A stretch of DNA of 64,000 bases, taken from positions 1 to 64,000 of the forward strand of contig JAFRTJ010000030.1 of the NCBI GenBank assembly GCA_017427185.1, in the 5' to 3' direction. Shown here piece after piece: positions 37,437-45,649 of this stretch. Numbering within the stretch: position 1 is the first letter of the stretch; each line of letters begins with the position of its first letter. The stretch comes from Bacteroidaceae bacterium. GTDB lineage: Bacteria; Bacteroidota; Bacteroidia; Bacteroidales; Bacteroidaceae. The translations under genes were made by a program, and so were the position numbers. The notes beneath the pieces were generated by a model. It worked only from the letters and a program-made list of their open reading frames with translations. It did not search any database and had not been told where the DNA came from.

Positions 37437-37512
37437 CGACACGTTGAGTCCTGGATGGCGACGTGTCTGATCGGTAAAGTTGACATGTTGAAATCACAAA
37501 CTCAACATGTCA
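37437..37512. repeat. 22-bp phased array B (diverged)
   Basis: Four decamers start exactly 22 bases apart at 37437 (CGACACGTTG), 37459 (CGACGTGTCT), 37481 (TGACATGTTG) and 37503 (CAACATGTCA). A further CAACGTTTTG is at 37528, three bases out of phase. Units 3 and 4 also form an inverted pair (GTTGACATGTTGA with TCAACATGTCAAC) followed by a T-run, which could act as a terminator for the phosphodiesterase gene. Same family as the arrays at 27643 and 55317. Confidence 0.7.
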
Positions 37513-37576
37513 ACTTTTTTTACTTTTCAACGTTTTGACTGTCGGGTTTGGCATTGTTTTCGCTTGCTCGCAGCCT

Positions 37577-37994
37577 TCAAGAGAGAGTCTGGAAGGGGGG
37601 GCGAGGGAGTTTACGGGGGGTGTTAGGTCGCTCAAAATTTTTTTTTACAATTTGGCTCGGTCTTGTTGACCTTCTGCCATTCCCGATATTTGTCCTCCTC
37701 AGCCTCTTGACGGAAGTCGCGGTTGCAGGCTTCCACCAGCAACCCAAATTGGCCTTTGTTGCCTGAGCTGTGGGCTATCAAAGCAGCCTGCTGGCCGCAC
37801 ATCTCGAACCATTGCCTGCTGGGATACTGAAATTCTGCCTGACAAATTCTCGTGCCCAGTAGAGGAGATAACATAGGTAAAAGAGGAGCATTCATGTCCT
37901 GGCTCGTCTGTGAGAGCAGCAGTTTGAAACATTCTATGCCCTTGCCAAGGTTTGTCATCGCGGGTGCAGTGGGTTTTGTGATATCGTACTTCAT
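37577..37994 (-). pseudogene. DUF3987 (VirE-associated) protein remnant
   Basis: An intact 120-codon frame (37632-37994) starts MKYDITKPTAPAMTNLG and contains PLLPMLSPLLGTRI, then a Walker-A-like SSGNKGQF and VEACNRDFRQEAEEDKYREW. This matches my memory of the N-terminal and P-loop part of Bacteroidota DUF3987 proteins, which normally run to several hundred residues and sit with VirE-type primase-like genes in mobile or defence-related loci. The frame ends just after an A9 tract (T9 at 37638-37646 on the plus strand). Dropping one base there continues into a FERPNTPRK-like segment and stops at 37577. It is therefore truncated, frameshifted and alone. Opposed 8-bp repeat arrays follow upstream. 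Confidence 0.65.
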
Positions 37995-38036
37995 GTTGAT
38001 TATCAGCTTTTTATGTTAATTTACCATTGTGGATTT

Positions 38037-38206
38037 GCGTTTCGGCGTTTCAGCGTTTCAGCGTTTCAGCTAGGGGGTATGCAGGATACAAACCCTTCTT
38101 TTTATATATATAACTTATTTATTATTAGATAGTTATATTACTATCAAAGGAAGTGTAACACCCCTTATAACCCCTTGAAACGCTGAAACGCTGAAACGCT
38201 GAAACA
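38037..38206. repeat. Pair of opposed 8-bp repeat arrays around an AT-rich centre
   Basis: The left arm has four copies of GCGTTTCA/G (38037-38068). The right arm has three copies of TGAAACGC plus TGAAACA (38176-38206), which is the same unit in reverse complement. The roughly 107-base centre is AT-rich (ATATATAACTTATTTATTATT). It lies between the DUF3987 relic and glyA. Such an arrangement could be a phage- or element-associated regulatory or replication site; I recall similar GAAACGCTGAAAC repeats near VirE/DUF3987 loci, but this is not verified. Confidence 0.8.
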
Positions 38207-38370
38207 GCTCGCCTGTCTACTTTACTTCTCTACAAGGCCATTGAGCGATGACGCAGCTCGTTGCACACTCCGATAGCATAGCCGTCGACGGCAGAAGTCC
38301 TCGTCGATCCTCAGCGGCTTGAAGTTGGGGCGAAGGCTGACCTGAAAGAACTGCCTGTAGTGCAGTTATA
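38207..38370. other. Intergenic stretch with possible further coding debris
   Basis: No intact gene. Read on the minus strand, two short frames (RPNFKPLRIDEDF then, one frame over, DGYAIGVCNELRH) look protein-like and may be frameshifted debris related to the neighbouring DUF3987 relic. Weak evidence. Confidence 0.25.
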
Positions 38371-38399
38371 AAAATTACCCCAGTTCGATGAACTGGGGT
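38371..38399 (-). terminator. Intrinsic terminator of glyA
   Basis: A 10-bp perfect stem ACCCCAGTTC/GAACTGGGGT around a GAT loop (38377-38399), followed on the minus strand by TAATTTTTAT. It begins 11 bases after the glyA stop. Confidence 0.8.
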
Positions 38400-38409
38400 T
38401 TCTTTGGCC

Positions 38410-39690
38410 TTAGTAAGCGAATAAGGGATAATCCTTCATAAGGTTGTTTACCTCAGCACGGACAGACGAGATGACCTGCTCGTTTTCAGGATCGTCGAGA
38501 ACACGCTCGATGAATTCGGCAATTTTGACCATCAAGTCCTCCTTTGCTCCGCGTGTTGTGATGGCAGGAGTCCCCAAACGGATACCGCTGGTTTGGAAAG
38601 CGCTGCGTGTATCGAAGGGAACCATATTCTTGTTGACTGTGATATCTGCAGCAACGAGAGCCTTTTCGGCAACCTTGCCAGTCAAATCAGGATATTTGGA
38701 GCGAAGGTCCACCAGCATGGAGTGGTTGTCTGTGCCTCCACTTACAATGTGGAATCCTCGTTTGATCAATTCGTCAGCTAACGTCTTGGCATTCTTCTGC
38801 ACCTGGGCAGCCCATTCTTTGAATTCTGGCTGCAGAGCTTCTCCGAATGCGACAGCTTTGGCTGCTATGACATGTTCCAGAGGACCGCCTTGGATGCCTG
38901 GGAATACTGCGCTGTTGAGCAAGGCTGACATCATCTTGATTTCACCCTTAGGAGTTTTCTTTCCCCATGGATTGGGGAAATCTTTGCCCATCAGGATGAT
39001 GCCGCCACGAGGACCACGCAATGTCTTGTGGGTAGTGGAGGTGACGATGTGAGCATATTTCAATGGATTTTCGAGCAAGCCGGCTGCAATAAGACCAGCA
39101 GGATGGGCCATGTCAATCATGAGGAGAGCACCCACCTTGTCTGCGATGTTACGCATGCGGGCATAATCCCATTCACGGCTGTATGCGCTGCCGCCGCCGA
39201 TAATCAGTTTTGGCTTGTGTTCCATCGCTAATTGCTCCATTTCATCGTAATCTACGCGACCTGTTTCTCTGCTGATGTTGTAGCCGATGGGATTGTAGAG
39301 GATGCCGCTTGTGTTGACGTGTGAACCATGACTTAAGTGCCCTCCGTGGTCGAGATTAAGTCCCAGGAATGTGTCGCCAGGATTCAGTACTGCCAGAAAA
39401 ACGGCAGCATTGGCTTGCGCTCCGCTGTGAGGCTGAACGTTGGCATACTCGGCTCCAAAGAGTTCTTTCACACGATCGATGGCCAATTGCTCAACTTCAT
39501 CCACTACTTGGCACCCTCCATAGTAGCGCTTGCCAGGATATCCCTCAGCATATTTGTTGGTGAGATACGATCCCATAGCCTCCATCACTTGATCGCTGAC
39601 GAAATTTTCTGATGCGATAAGTTCAATGCCTTTCAATTGGCGCTGGTGTTCTTTCTCGATTAATTCGAAAATCTGATTGTCTCTTTTCAT
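38410..39690 (-). CDS. glyA: Serine hydroxymethyltransferase
   Basis: 426 residues, complete. The opening is [24 protein letters not shown]. The PLP-binding lysine lies in [14 protein letters not shown] and the substrate site in [13 protein letters not shown]. It interconverts serine and glycine with transfer of a one-carbon unit to tetrahydrofolate, supplying purine and thymidylate synthesis. It follows pyrI by 35 bp on the same strand, so it may be co-transcribed with pyrB-pyrI. A strong terminator lies downstream. Confidence 0.97.
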   Translation of the reverse strand: MKRDNQIFELIEKEHQRQLKGIELIASENFVSDQVMEAMGSYLTNKYAEGYPGKRYYGGCQVVDEVEQLAIDRVKELFGAEYANVQPHSGAQANAAVFLAVLNPGDTFLGLNLDHGGHLSHGSHVNTSGILYNPIGYNISRETGRVDYDEMEQLAMEHKPKLIIGGGSAYSREWDYARMRNIADKVGALLMIDMAHPAGLIAAGLLENPLKYAHIVTSTTHKTLRGPRGGIILMGKDFPNPWGKKTPKGEIKMMSALLNSAVFPGIQGGPLEHVIAAKAVAFGEALQPEFKEWAAQVQKNAKTLADELIKRGFHIVSGGTDNHSMLVDLRSKYPDLTGKVAEKALVAADITVNKNMVPFDTRSAFQTSGIRLGTPAITTRGAKEDLMVKIAEFIERVLDDPENEQVISSVRAEVNNLMKDYPLFAY

Positions 39691-39725
39691 GAAAAAATCT
39701 TTTTTAATTTTACCTTAAACAGTTT

Positions 39726-40181
39726 TTATACAAGTTTCACTTCGTTGACTTTCACTTCTTTGTTGCAATAGTGGCATTGCAGGATACCCGTTTCCTTATC
39801 AAGTACGTGGAAATGGGTGCGCATAGGCTCGTTGTTGGTGATGCATTTGGGATTCGCACACTTTACGATGTCGTAGAGTTCCTCAGGCATCTTCACCTCC
39901 TTCTTTTCCACCACTTCGTAATCCCGAATGATGGCGAGCGTTACGTTTGGAGTAATTACAGACAGTTGGTTCAACTCCTCATCGGTAAAGAATTTGTCGG
40001 CAATCTTGATGATGCTTTTGTGTCCCATCTTCTTGCTTTTGAGGTTGAAACCTACTGTGACAGCAGTCTTCATTTTCTCCAAATGAAGGACGTTGATAAC
40101 CTTGAAGAGTTTTGCGGAGGGTATGTGATCGATTACAGTTCCGTTCTGCAGAGCTGCAACCAGCATTTCTTGACGTTTCAT
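39726..40181 (-). CDS. pyrI: Aspartate carbamoyltransferase regulatory chain
   Basis: 151 residues. The N-terminal allosteric domain starts [17 protein letters not shown]. The C-terminal zinc site has Cys108, Cys113, Cys136 and Cys139 (CANPKC ... CHYC). It binds CTP/ATP to regulate PyrB. Its start overlaps the pyrB stop by 4 bp (ATGA), indicating coupled translation of the two chains. Confidence 0.96.
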   Translation of the reverse strand: MKRQEMLVAALQNGTVIDHIPSAKLFKVINVLHLEKMKTAVTVGFNLKSKKMGHKSIIKIADKFFTDEELNQLSVITPNVTLAIIRDYEVVEKKEVKMPEELYDIVKCANPKCITNNEPMRTHFHVLDKETGILQCHYCNKEVKVNEVKLV

Positions 40182-41125
40182 AGGATTATGGTTTTATCGT
40201 TTATTACATCTTCCAGAGTTATTCCCAAACAATCGCAGATAAGTGCCTCGCGAGTGAAGAGTCCATTATGTGCTTGCTGAAAATAATAAGCAAAGGGAGT
40301 GTCATCAATGCTATACTCAATCTCGTTGACACGTGGCAGGGGATGCAGAATCTTCATGTTTGGTTTGGCATGTGTCAACATGTTCTTTTTCAGCAGATAA
40401 GCATCTTTTACGCGCTCGTATTCCATCAAGTCGGTGAATCGTTCGCGTTGCACTCGTGTCATATACAGGATGTCTGCATCTGCAATTGTGTTTGCATCAA
40501 AATCCTTGTGTTCGATATATCGGATTCCGTTGGTGTCGCAGTACATCTTATAGTATTCTGGCATAGCCAGTTCATCTGGAGCGATGAAGTGGAAAGTCGT
40601 GTTGAAGTGACGCATGGCGGTAAGCAAGCTATGTACAGTACGTCCGTATTTGAGGTCGCCTACCATGTAGATGTTGAGGTTCTCGAGGGTGCCCTGTGTC
40701 TTGTAGATTGAATAAAGATCCAGCATGGTTTGGCTTGGATGCTGATTGGCGCCATCGCCAGCATTCACGATGGGGATGGGAGCAACTTCGCTCGCATAGC
40801 AGGCCGCCCCCTCCAGATAGTGACGCATTACGATGATATCAGCATAGTTGGACACCATCATGATAGTGTCTTTCAACGTTTCCCCCTTTGTCCCGCTGGT
40901 CACCTTGGGGTCAGCGAATCCGATGACTCGAGCCCCCAAACGATTGGCGGCAGTCTCAAAACTAAGGCGTGTGCGTGTGCTGGGCTCGAAGAAAAGTGTA
41001 GCCACTACTTTGCCTTCCAGTATTTTGCGGTTAGGGTGTTTCTCGAACTCTTCTGCCATCTTGATCAGATAAAGAAGTTTCTCTTTCGAGTGGTTAGCAA
41101 TGGTAACCAAACTGCGATTTTTCAT
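40178..41125 (-). CDS. pyrB: Aspartate carbamoyltransferase catalytic chain
   Basis: 315 residues. The carbamoyl-phosphate loop FEPSTRTR is at 46-53. [19 protein letters not shown] and [10 protein letters not shown] complete the family pattern. It carries out the committed step of pyrimidine synthesis, aspartate plus carbamoyl phosphate to carbamoyl aspartate. It is the first gene of pyrB-pyrI(-glyA). A TAACTTTG -7 box lies on the minus strand at 41163-41170, 38 bases before the start. No attenuator-like leader peptide is obvious. Confidence 0.97.
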   Translation of the reverse strand: MKNRSLVTIANHSKEKLLYLIKMAEEFEKHPNRKILEGKVVATLFFEPSTRTRLSFETAANRLGARVIGFADPKVTSGTKGETLKDTIMMVSNYADIIVMRHYLEGAACYASEVAPIPIVNAGDGANQHPSQTMLDLYSIYKTQGTLENLNIYMVGDLKYGRTVHSLLTAMRHFNTTFHFIAPDELAMPEYYKMYCDTNGIRYIEHKDFDANTIADADILYMTRVQRERFTDLMEYERVKDAYLLKKNMLTHAKPNMKILHPLPRVNEIEYSIDDTPFAYYFQQAHNGLFTREALICDCLGITLEDVINDKTIIL

Positions 41126-41253
41126 ATGACTGTAGAATATGCAAAAGTTTATTTATCGCCCACAAAGTTATATAAAATTTATCTGTCTTGCAACAATCTT
41201 ATTTTATTCTGTAACTTTTTTTGATTTTATCTCATTATATAAATAATTATTCT

Positions 41254-41261
41254 TATCTTTG
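41254..41261 (+). promoter_or_regulatory. -7 box of class A PBP gene
   Basis: TATCTTTG matches TAnnTTTG, 33 bases before the ATG at 41295, in a very AT-rich divergent region shared with pyrB. No TTTG at the usual -33 spacing. Confidence 0.5.
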
Positions 41262-41294
41262 TAATCTATAATGTGAATCAAGAAATAGACATTT

Positions 41295-43628
41295 ATGCGA
41301 AAGAAATTTGTACTTACTCTTTGGATACTCTTTTTTTTGATAGTAGGTGCTCTGTCTTTTACCTTTTACGAGATATTCGTTGGCGATATAGGCTATATGC
41401 CCAATATCCAGCAACTTGAGAATCCTGTTAACAAGTTTGCCAGCCAGATTATCTCTTCCGATGGAAAGCCGATGGGAACTTGGAGTTATAGTAGTGCCAA
41501 CCGAGTTTTCGTGTCTTATGAAGAATTGTCTCCCGATTTGGTGAATGCCTTGATAGCCACAGAGGACATACGTTTCAATGAACATTCCGGTATCGATTTT
41601 CGAGCTCTTGTGCGTGCTGTCATCAAGCGTGGCTTCCTTCGTCAGAAAAGCGCAGGAGGTGGCAGTACTCTTACCCAGCAATTGGCTAAGCAGCTGTATT
41701 CGGAGAAAGCAGGCTCTGTCCAAGAACGAATGTTGCAGAAGCCGATCGAATGGGTTATTGCCTTGAAATTGGAACGCTATTATACGAAGGAGGAGATAAT
41801 CACTCTTTATCTCAATTATTTCGATTTCCTTCATAATGCAGTAGGAATAAAGACAGCCACGAAGACTTATTTTGGCAAGGAGCCTAAGGAACTCACCATG
41901 TGTGAGGCCGCTACTTTGGTAGGAATGTGCAAGAATCCCAGTTACTACAATCCTGTTCGTTTCCCTGAGCGTTGTACGGAACGGCGCAATACTGTTTTGT
42001 CGCAGATGGTAAAAGCTGGGCATTTGAGTAATGAAGAAGCCACCAAATATATGCTGGAGCCTCTGACTCTCAATTTCCACCGTCAGGATCACAAGCAAGG
42101 TATTGGTACTTATCTGCGCGACTATCTGCGTCAGATGATGATGGCAAAGAAACCTTCACGCAGCGATTACGCATCGTGGCAGAAGCAAAATTTCTATGAC
42201 GATTCCTTGGCTTGGGTGGAAAATCCCTTGTATGGTTGGTGCAACAAGAATTACAACCATGAAGGTAAACCCTACAATATCTATACAGATGGATTGAAGG
42301 TTTATACGACTCTGGATAGTCGCATGCAGGAGTATGCTGAAGAGGCAGTCTACGAGCATGTGGTACAGGAACTGCAACCTGCTTTTGAGAAAGAGGGTGC
42401 CAACAATAAGAACTGGCCCTATGCATCGAAATTGAGTGCCGAGGAAGTGCAGAAGCAATGGTCTCGGGCAAAGCGTCAGAGTGAGCGTTACATTAAGATG
42501 CATAAAGCGGGGTATAGTGAATCGGAGATTGATGATGCGTTCAATACACCTATCGAGATGGCAGTCTATACTCCGAAGGGGGAGGTGGATACACTCATGA
42601 GCCCTATGGACAGTATCAGGTATTACAAGAGATTCCTGCGTACAGGATTTATGTGTATGGACAACGAGACAGGACACGTCAAAGCTTATGTGGGTGGAAT
42701 TGACTATAGTTTTTTCCAGTATGATATGGTCACTCAGGGGCGACGTCAGGTAGGCTCGACCATTAAACCTTATTTATATTCGTTGGCGATGGAAAACGGA
42801 TGGAGTCCTTGTGATGTGGCTCCCAATGTACAGCGCACGTATACTGTTGCAGGTCGCAGTTGGACTCCTCGCAATGGCAGCCGTTCCCGTTATGGCGAGA
42901 TGGTTACCTTGAAATGGGGATTGGCTACCAGTAACAACTGGATATCAGCATGGTTGATGAGCCAGCTTTCACCTGCTGCGCTGGTTCGTTTGCTTCATGA
43001 ATTCGGTATCCAAAATCAGGACATTCATCCTTCCATGTCACTCTGTTTGGGCCCTTGCGATATCTCTGTGGCAGAGATGGTGGGAGCTTATAGCGCTTTC
43101 CCCAAGAAAGGTGTTCGCCGCATGCCAATGTTTGTGACTAGAATTGAGGACAACGAGGGAAATATATTGGCGAATTTCGTGCCTCGCGTTCGTGAGGTTA
43201 TCTCAGAAGAGGCTGCTTACAAGATGCTTGTCCTGATGCGGGGTGTCATAGATTGGGGTACGGGTAGCCGTATGCGTAAACGTTATAAGATTACTGCTCC
43301 TATGGGGGGCAAAACAGGTACCACGAATGACAATTCTGATGGATGGTTTGTGGGATACACGCCTAGTTTGTCTTTCGGCGCTTGGGTTGGTGGCGAAGAA
43401 CGAGAGATTCACTTTGGTAGCATGGCTGTTGGCCAGGGTGCCAATGCTGCTTTACCCATTTGTGCCTATTTCTTGAATAAAGTTTACGCTGATGGAAAAC
43501 TAGGCTATAGCCAAGGCGAGAATTTCGACATTCCCGCAGGTTTTGATCCTTGTGGTTCTATGGCTGGTTCTAGTGGGGAAGAGGCCGTCGGAGACGAGAT
43601 GGTTGGCCTGGATGAATTGACTAATTAA
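41295..43628 (+). CDS. Class A penicillin-binding protein (PBP1A-type)
   Basis: 777 residues. One N-terminal membrane helix (about 7-28). The GT51 transglycosylase domain carries the catalytic Glu90 in ATEDIRFNEHSGID, with GGSTLTQQLAKQL and a later KIxE-like RYYTKEEIITLYLN. The transpeptidase domain has the acylated Ser488 in STIK, SNN in LATSNNWIS and Lys673 in KTGTT. It polymerises and crosslinks peptidoglycan. It is followed 16 bp later by kdsB, so the two may be co-transcribed. The C-terminal tail is short and acidic. Confidence 0.94.
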   Translation: MRKKFVLTLWILFFLIVGALSFTFYEIFVGDIGYMPNIQQLENPVNKFASQIISSDGKPMGTWSYSSANRVFVSYEELSPDLVNALIATEDIRFNEHSGIDFRALVRAVIKRGFLRQKSAGGGSTLTQQLAKQLYSEKAGSVQERMLQKPIEWVIALKLERYYTKEEIITLYLNYFDFLHNAVGIKTATKTYFGKEPKELTMCEAATLVGMCKNPSYYNPVRFPERCTERRNTVLSQMVKAGHLSNEEATKYMLEPLTLNFHRQDHKQGIGTYLRDYLRQMMMAKKPSRSDYASWQKQNFYDDSLAWVENPLYGWCNKNYNHEGKPYNIYTDGLKVYTTLDSRMQEYAEEAVYEHVVQELQPAFEKEGANNKNWPYASKLSAEEVQKQWSRAKRQSERYIKMHKAGYSESEIDDAFNTPIEMAVYTPKGEVDTLMSPMDSIRYYKRFLRTGFMCMDNETGHVKAYVGGIDYSFFQYDMVTQGRRQVGSTIKPYLYSLAMENGWSPCDVAPNVQRTYTVAGRSWTPRNGSRSRYGEMVTLKWGLATSNNWISAWLMSQLSPAALVRLLHEFGIQNQDIHPSMSLCLGPCDISVAEMVGAYSAFPKKGVRRMPMFVTRIEDNEGNILANFVPRVREVISEEAAYKMLVLMRGVIDWGTGSRMRKRYKITAPMGGKTGTTNDNSDGWFVGYTPSLSFGAWVGGEEREIHFGSMAVGQGANAALPICAYFLNKVYADGKLGYSQGENFDIPAGFDPCGSMAGSSGEEAVGDEMVGLDELTN

Positions 43629-43644
43629 ATTTTGACAAAACGAG

Positions 43645-44394
43645 ATGAAATTCATAGGACTTATTCCTGCTCGATATGCCAGTACTCGCTTTCCTGGCAA
43701 GCCACTTGTTCTTTTGGGAGGCATGACAGTTGTTGAACGCGTGTATCGTCGCGTGAGTGAGGTCTTTGATGAAGTGTATGTGTGTACTGATGATCAACGC
43801 ATTCTTGATGCAGTTCATTCTTTTGGAGGCCGTGCTGTTATGACCAGAGCAGACCATCGTAGTGGGACCGATCGATGTTACGAGGCATTTCAACGTATTG
43901 GTTCTGATGCTGATGTGGTAGTTAATATTCAAGGCGATGAACCTTTTATACATTCTTCTCAGCTTCTTGCTCTTCAGGAATGTTTTTCTGACCCTACAAC
44001 ACAGATAGCCACATTGGTAAAACCTTTTACAATTCAGGATGGATTGGAGGCTTTGGAGAATCCCAATAGTCCCAAGGTTGTTGTGGATGCCCAAATGCAT
44101 GCTCTCTATTTCAGCCGCAATGTGATTCCTTATTTGCGCGGGATCGATAAACAGGAATGGCTTCAGCGTCATACGTTTTACAAGCATATCGGTCTTTATG
44201 GCTATCGTGCTCCTGTGTTAAGCGAAATCACTTCTCTTCCGCAAGGGAAATTGGAGAAGATGGAGTCCTTGGAACAACTCAGATGGCTTGAGAATGGCTA
44301 CACGATTAAGGTCGGGATTACCCAGGTAGAAACTATCGGAATTGACACTCCCGAGGACTTGCAACGTGCTGAAAGTTATCTCCGTTCCCTATAA
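43645..44394 (+). CDS. kdsB: 3-deoxy-manno-octulosonate cytidylyltransferase (CMP-KDO synthetase)
   Basis: 249 residues. The nucleotide-binding opening IPARYASTRFPGKPL holds Arg10, Arg15 and Lys19. VYVCTDDQRI, QGDEPF and KHIGLYGYR are hallmark KdsB segments. It activates KDO with CTP for attachment to lipid A in lipopolysaccharide synthesis. It is 16 bp downstream of the PBP gene, an envelope-building pair. Confidence 0.96.
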   Translation: MKFIGLIPARYASTRFPGKPLVLLGGMTVVERVYRRVSEVFDEVYVCTDDQRILDAVHSFGGRAVMTRADHRSGTDRCYEAFQRIGSDADVVVNIQGDEPFIHSSQLLALQECFSDPTTQIATLVKPFTIQDGLEALENPNSPKVVVDAQMHALYFSRNVIPYLRGIDKQEWLQRHTFYKHIGLYGYRAPVLSEITSLPQGKLEKMESLEQLRWLENGYTIKVGITQVETIGIDTPEDLQRAESYLRSL

Positions 44395-44407
44395 AGTATG
44401 TTAATAA

Positions 44408-44439
44408 TTTGCTCAATTTCCTTTTTGTGCGTATATTTG
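44408..44439 (+). promoter_or_regulatory. Promoter of MORN-repeat gene
   Basis: TTTG (44408-44411) and TATATTTG (44432-44439), 20 bases apart, 21 bases before the ATG at 44461. Confidence 0.7.
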
Positions 44440-44460
44440 CGCGCAATATTTTGACGTTTA

Positions 44461-45606
44461 ATGAATTTTAGATATTTTCTTATAGGGATTGTTTTCAATT
44501 TTATCTGTGTGACCAATCTGCCTGCTCAGCAGATTAAGATAGGCAATTACACTTTTCCCAATGGTGCTGTCTACCAAGGTGAGATGTTCAAAGGAAAGCC
44601 CTATGGAAAGGGAACCACAACCTTCTCCAATGGCGACACTTTCACAGGCGAGTACGTTAAAGGAAAGCGTCAAGGTACAGGAACCTATAACTTCTTGGAT
44701 GGGGAGAAATATGAAGGCGAGTGGTATCAGGACCAACAGCATGGTCAAGGTACCTATTATTTCGCCAACAACAACAAATACGTTGGTCTTTGGTTCCGTG
44801 ATTATCAGCAGGGAGAAGGTACGATGTATTACTACAACGGAGATGTCTATGAAGGGGGATGGTATGAGGACAAACGTGATGGAAAAGGGACCTACACGTA
44901 CTCTAATGGTGCTTCTTATGCTGGCCTGTGGAAGAATGACATGAAGAATGGGAAGGGTGTTTTTGACTGGAATGATGGCAACAAGTATGACGGAGAATGG
45001 AAGGACAACAAGATGTCTGGAAAAGGAACATACACATACTCAACAGGTGACATCTATGTAGGCGATTGGGTTAATGATATGCAGCATGGACGCGGAATAT
45101 ATTCTTTCCATGATGGTAACAGGTACGAGGGCCAGTATTCTCATGGTGAACGTACAGGAGAAGGTATCTACATATTTTCCAATGGTGACAAGTATGTGGG
45201 GCATTTCCTCAATGGCGAGCAAGATGGAATGGGAACATTTACCTGGCACAATGGTGCCACTTACGTGGGTCAATGGAAAGCTAACAAGCAGAATGGCGCA
45301 GGAAAGTATACTTGGGCCAACGGAGATGTTTATGATGGCCATTGGAAAGATGGACTGATGGAAGGAGAGGGTATCCTGCGTCAGGCCGACGGTACCAAAT
45401 TCAAAGGCGTATTCCATTTGGGCATGAAGGAAGGCCCAGGTATTATGGAAGATTCTGAAGGCATCCGCTATGAAGGTACTTTTCATCAGGACGAGCGTGA
45501 TGGCGAGTTTGTGGAGAAAGACAAGAACGGCAAGGTGATGCGTACGATAACTTACAAGAACGGTACTGCGGTGAGTACTGTTGTTGCAAATCAAGGCGGA
45601 AATTAA
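44461..45606 (+). CDS. Secreted MORN-repeat protein
   Basis: 381 residues. The signal peptide (1 to about 22, ending LPAQ) is followed by fourteen consecutive 23-residue MORN repeats (about 28-350) of the form YxNGxxYxGxWxxxxxxGxG, then a short KNGKVMRTITYKNG tail. MORN repeats make a long beta-meander that binds lipids or proteins. The signal peptide implies a periplasmic or surface location. It lies 43 bp upstream of glgB and may share transcription with it. No enzymatic domain is visible. Confidence 0.92.
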   Translation: MNFRYFLIGIVFNFICVTNLPAQQIKIGNYTFPNGAVYQGEMFKGKPYGKGTTTFSNGDTFTGEYVKGKRQGTGTYNFLDGEKYEGEWYQDQQHGQGTYYFANNNKYVGLWFRDYQQGEGTMYYYNGDVYEGGWYEDKRDGKGTYTYSNGASYAGLWKNDMKNGKGVFDWNDGNKYDGEWKDNKMSGKGTYTYSTGDIYVGDWVNDMQHGRGIYSFHDGNRYEGQYSHGERTGEGIYIFSNGDKYVGHFLNGEQDGMGTFTWHNGATYVGQWKANKQNGAGKYTWANGDVYDGHWKDGLMEGEGILRQADGTKFKGVFHLGMKEGPGIMEDSEGIRYEGTFHQDERDGEFVEKDKNGKVMRTITYKNGTAVSTVVANQGGN

Positions 45607-45649
45607 GCGTTCAATTTTCAAGAATTTATAAATTTAATGATATAACTTT

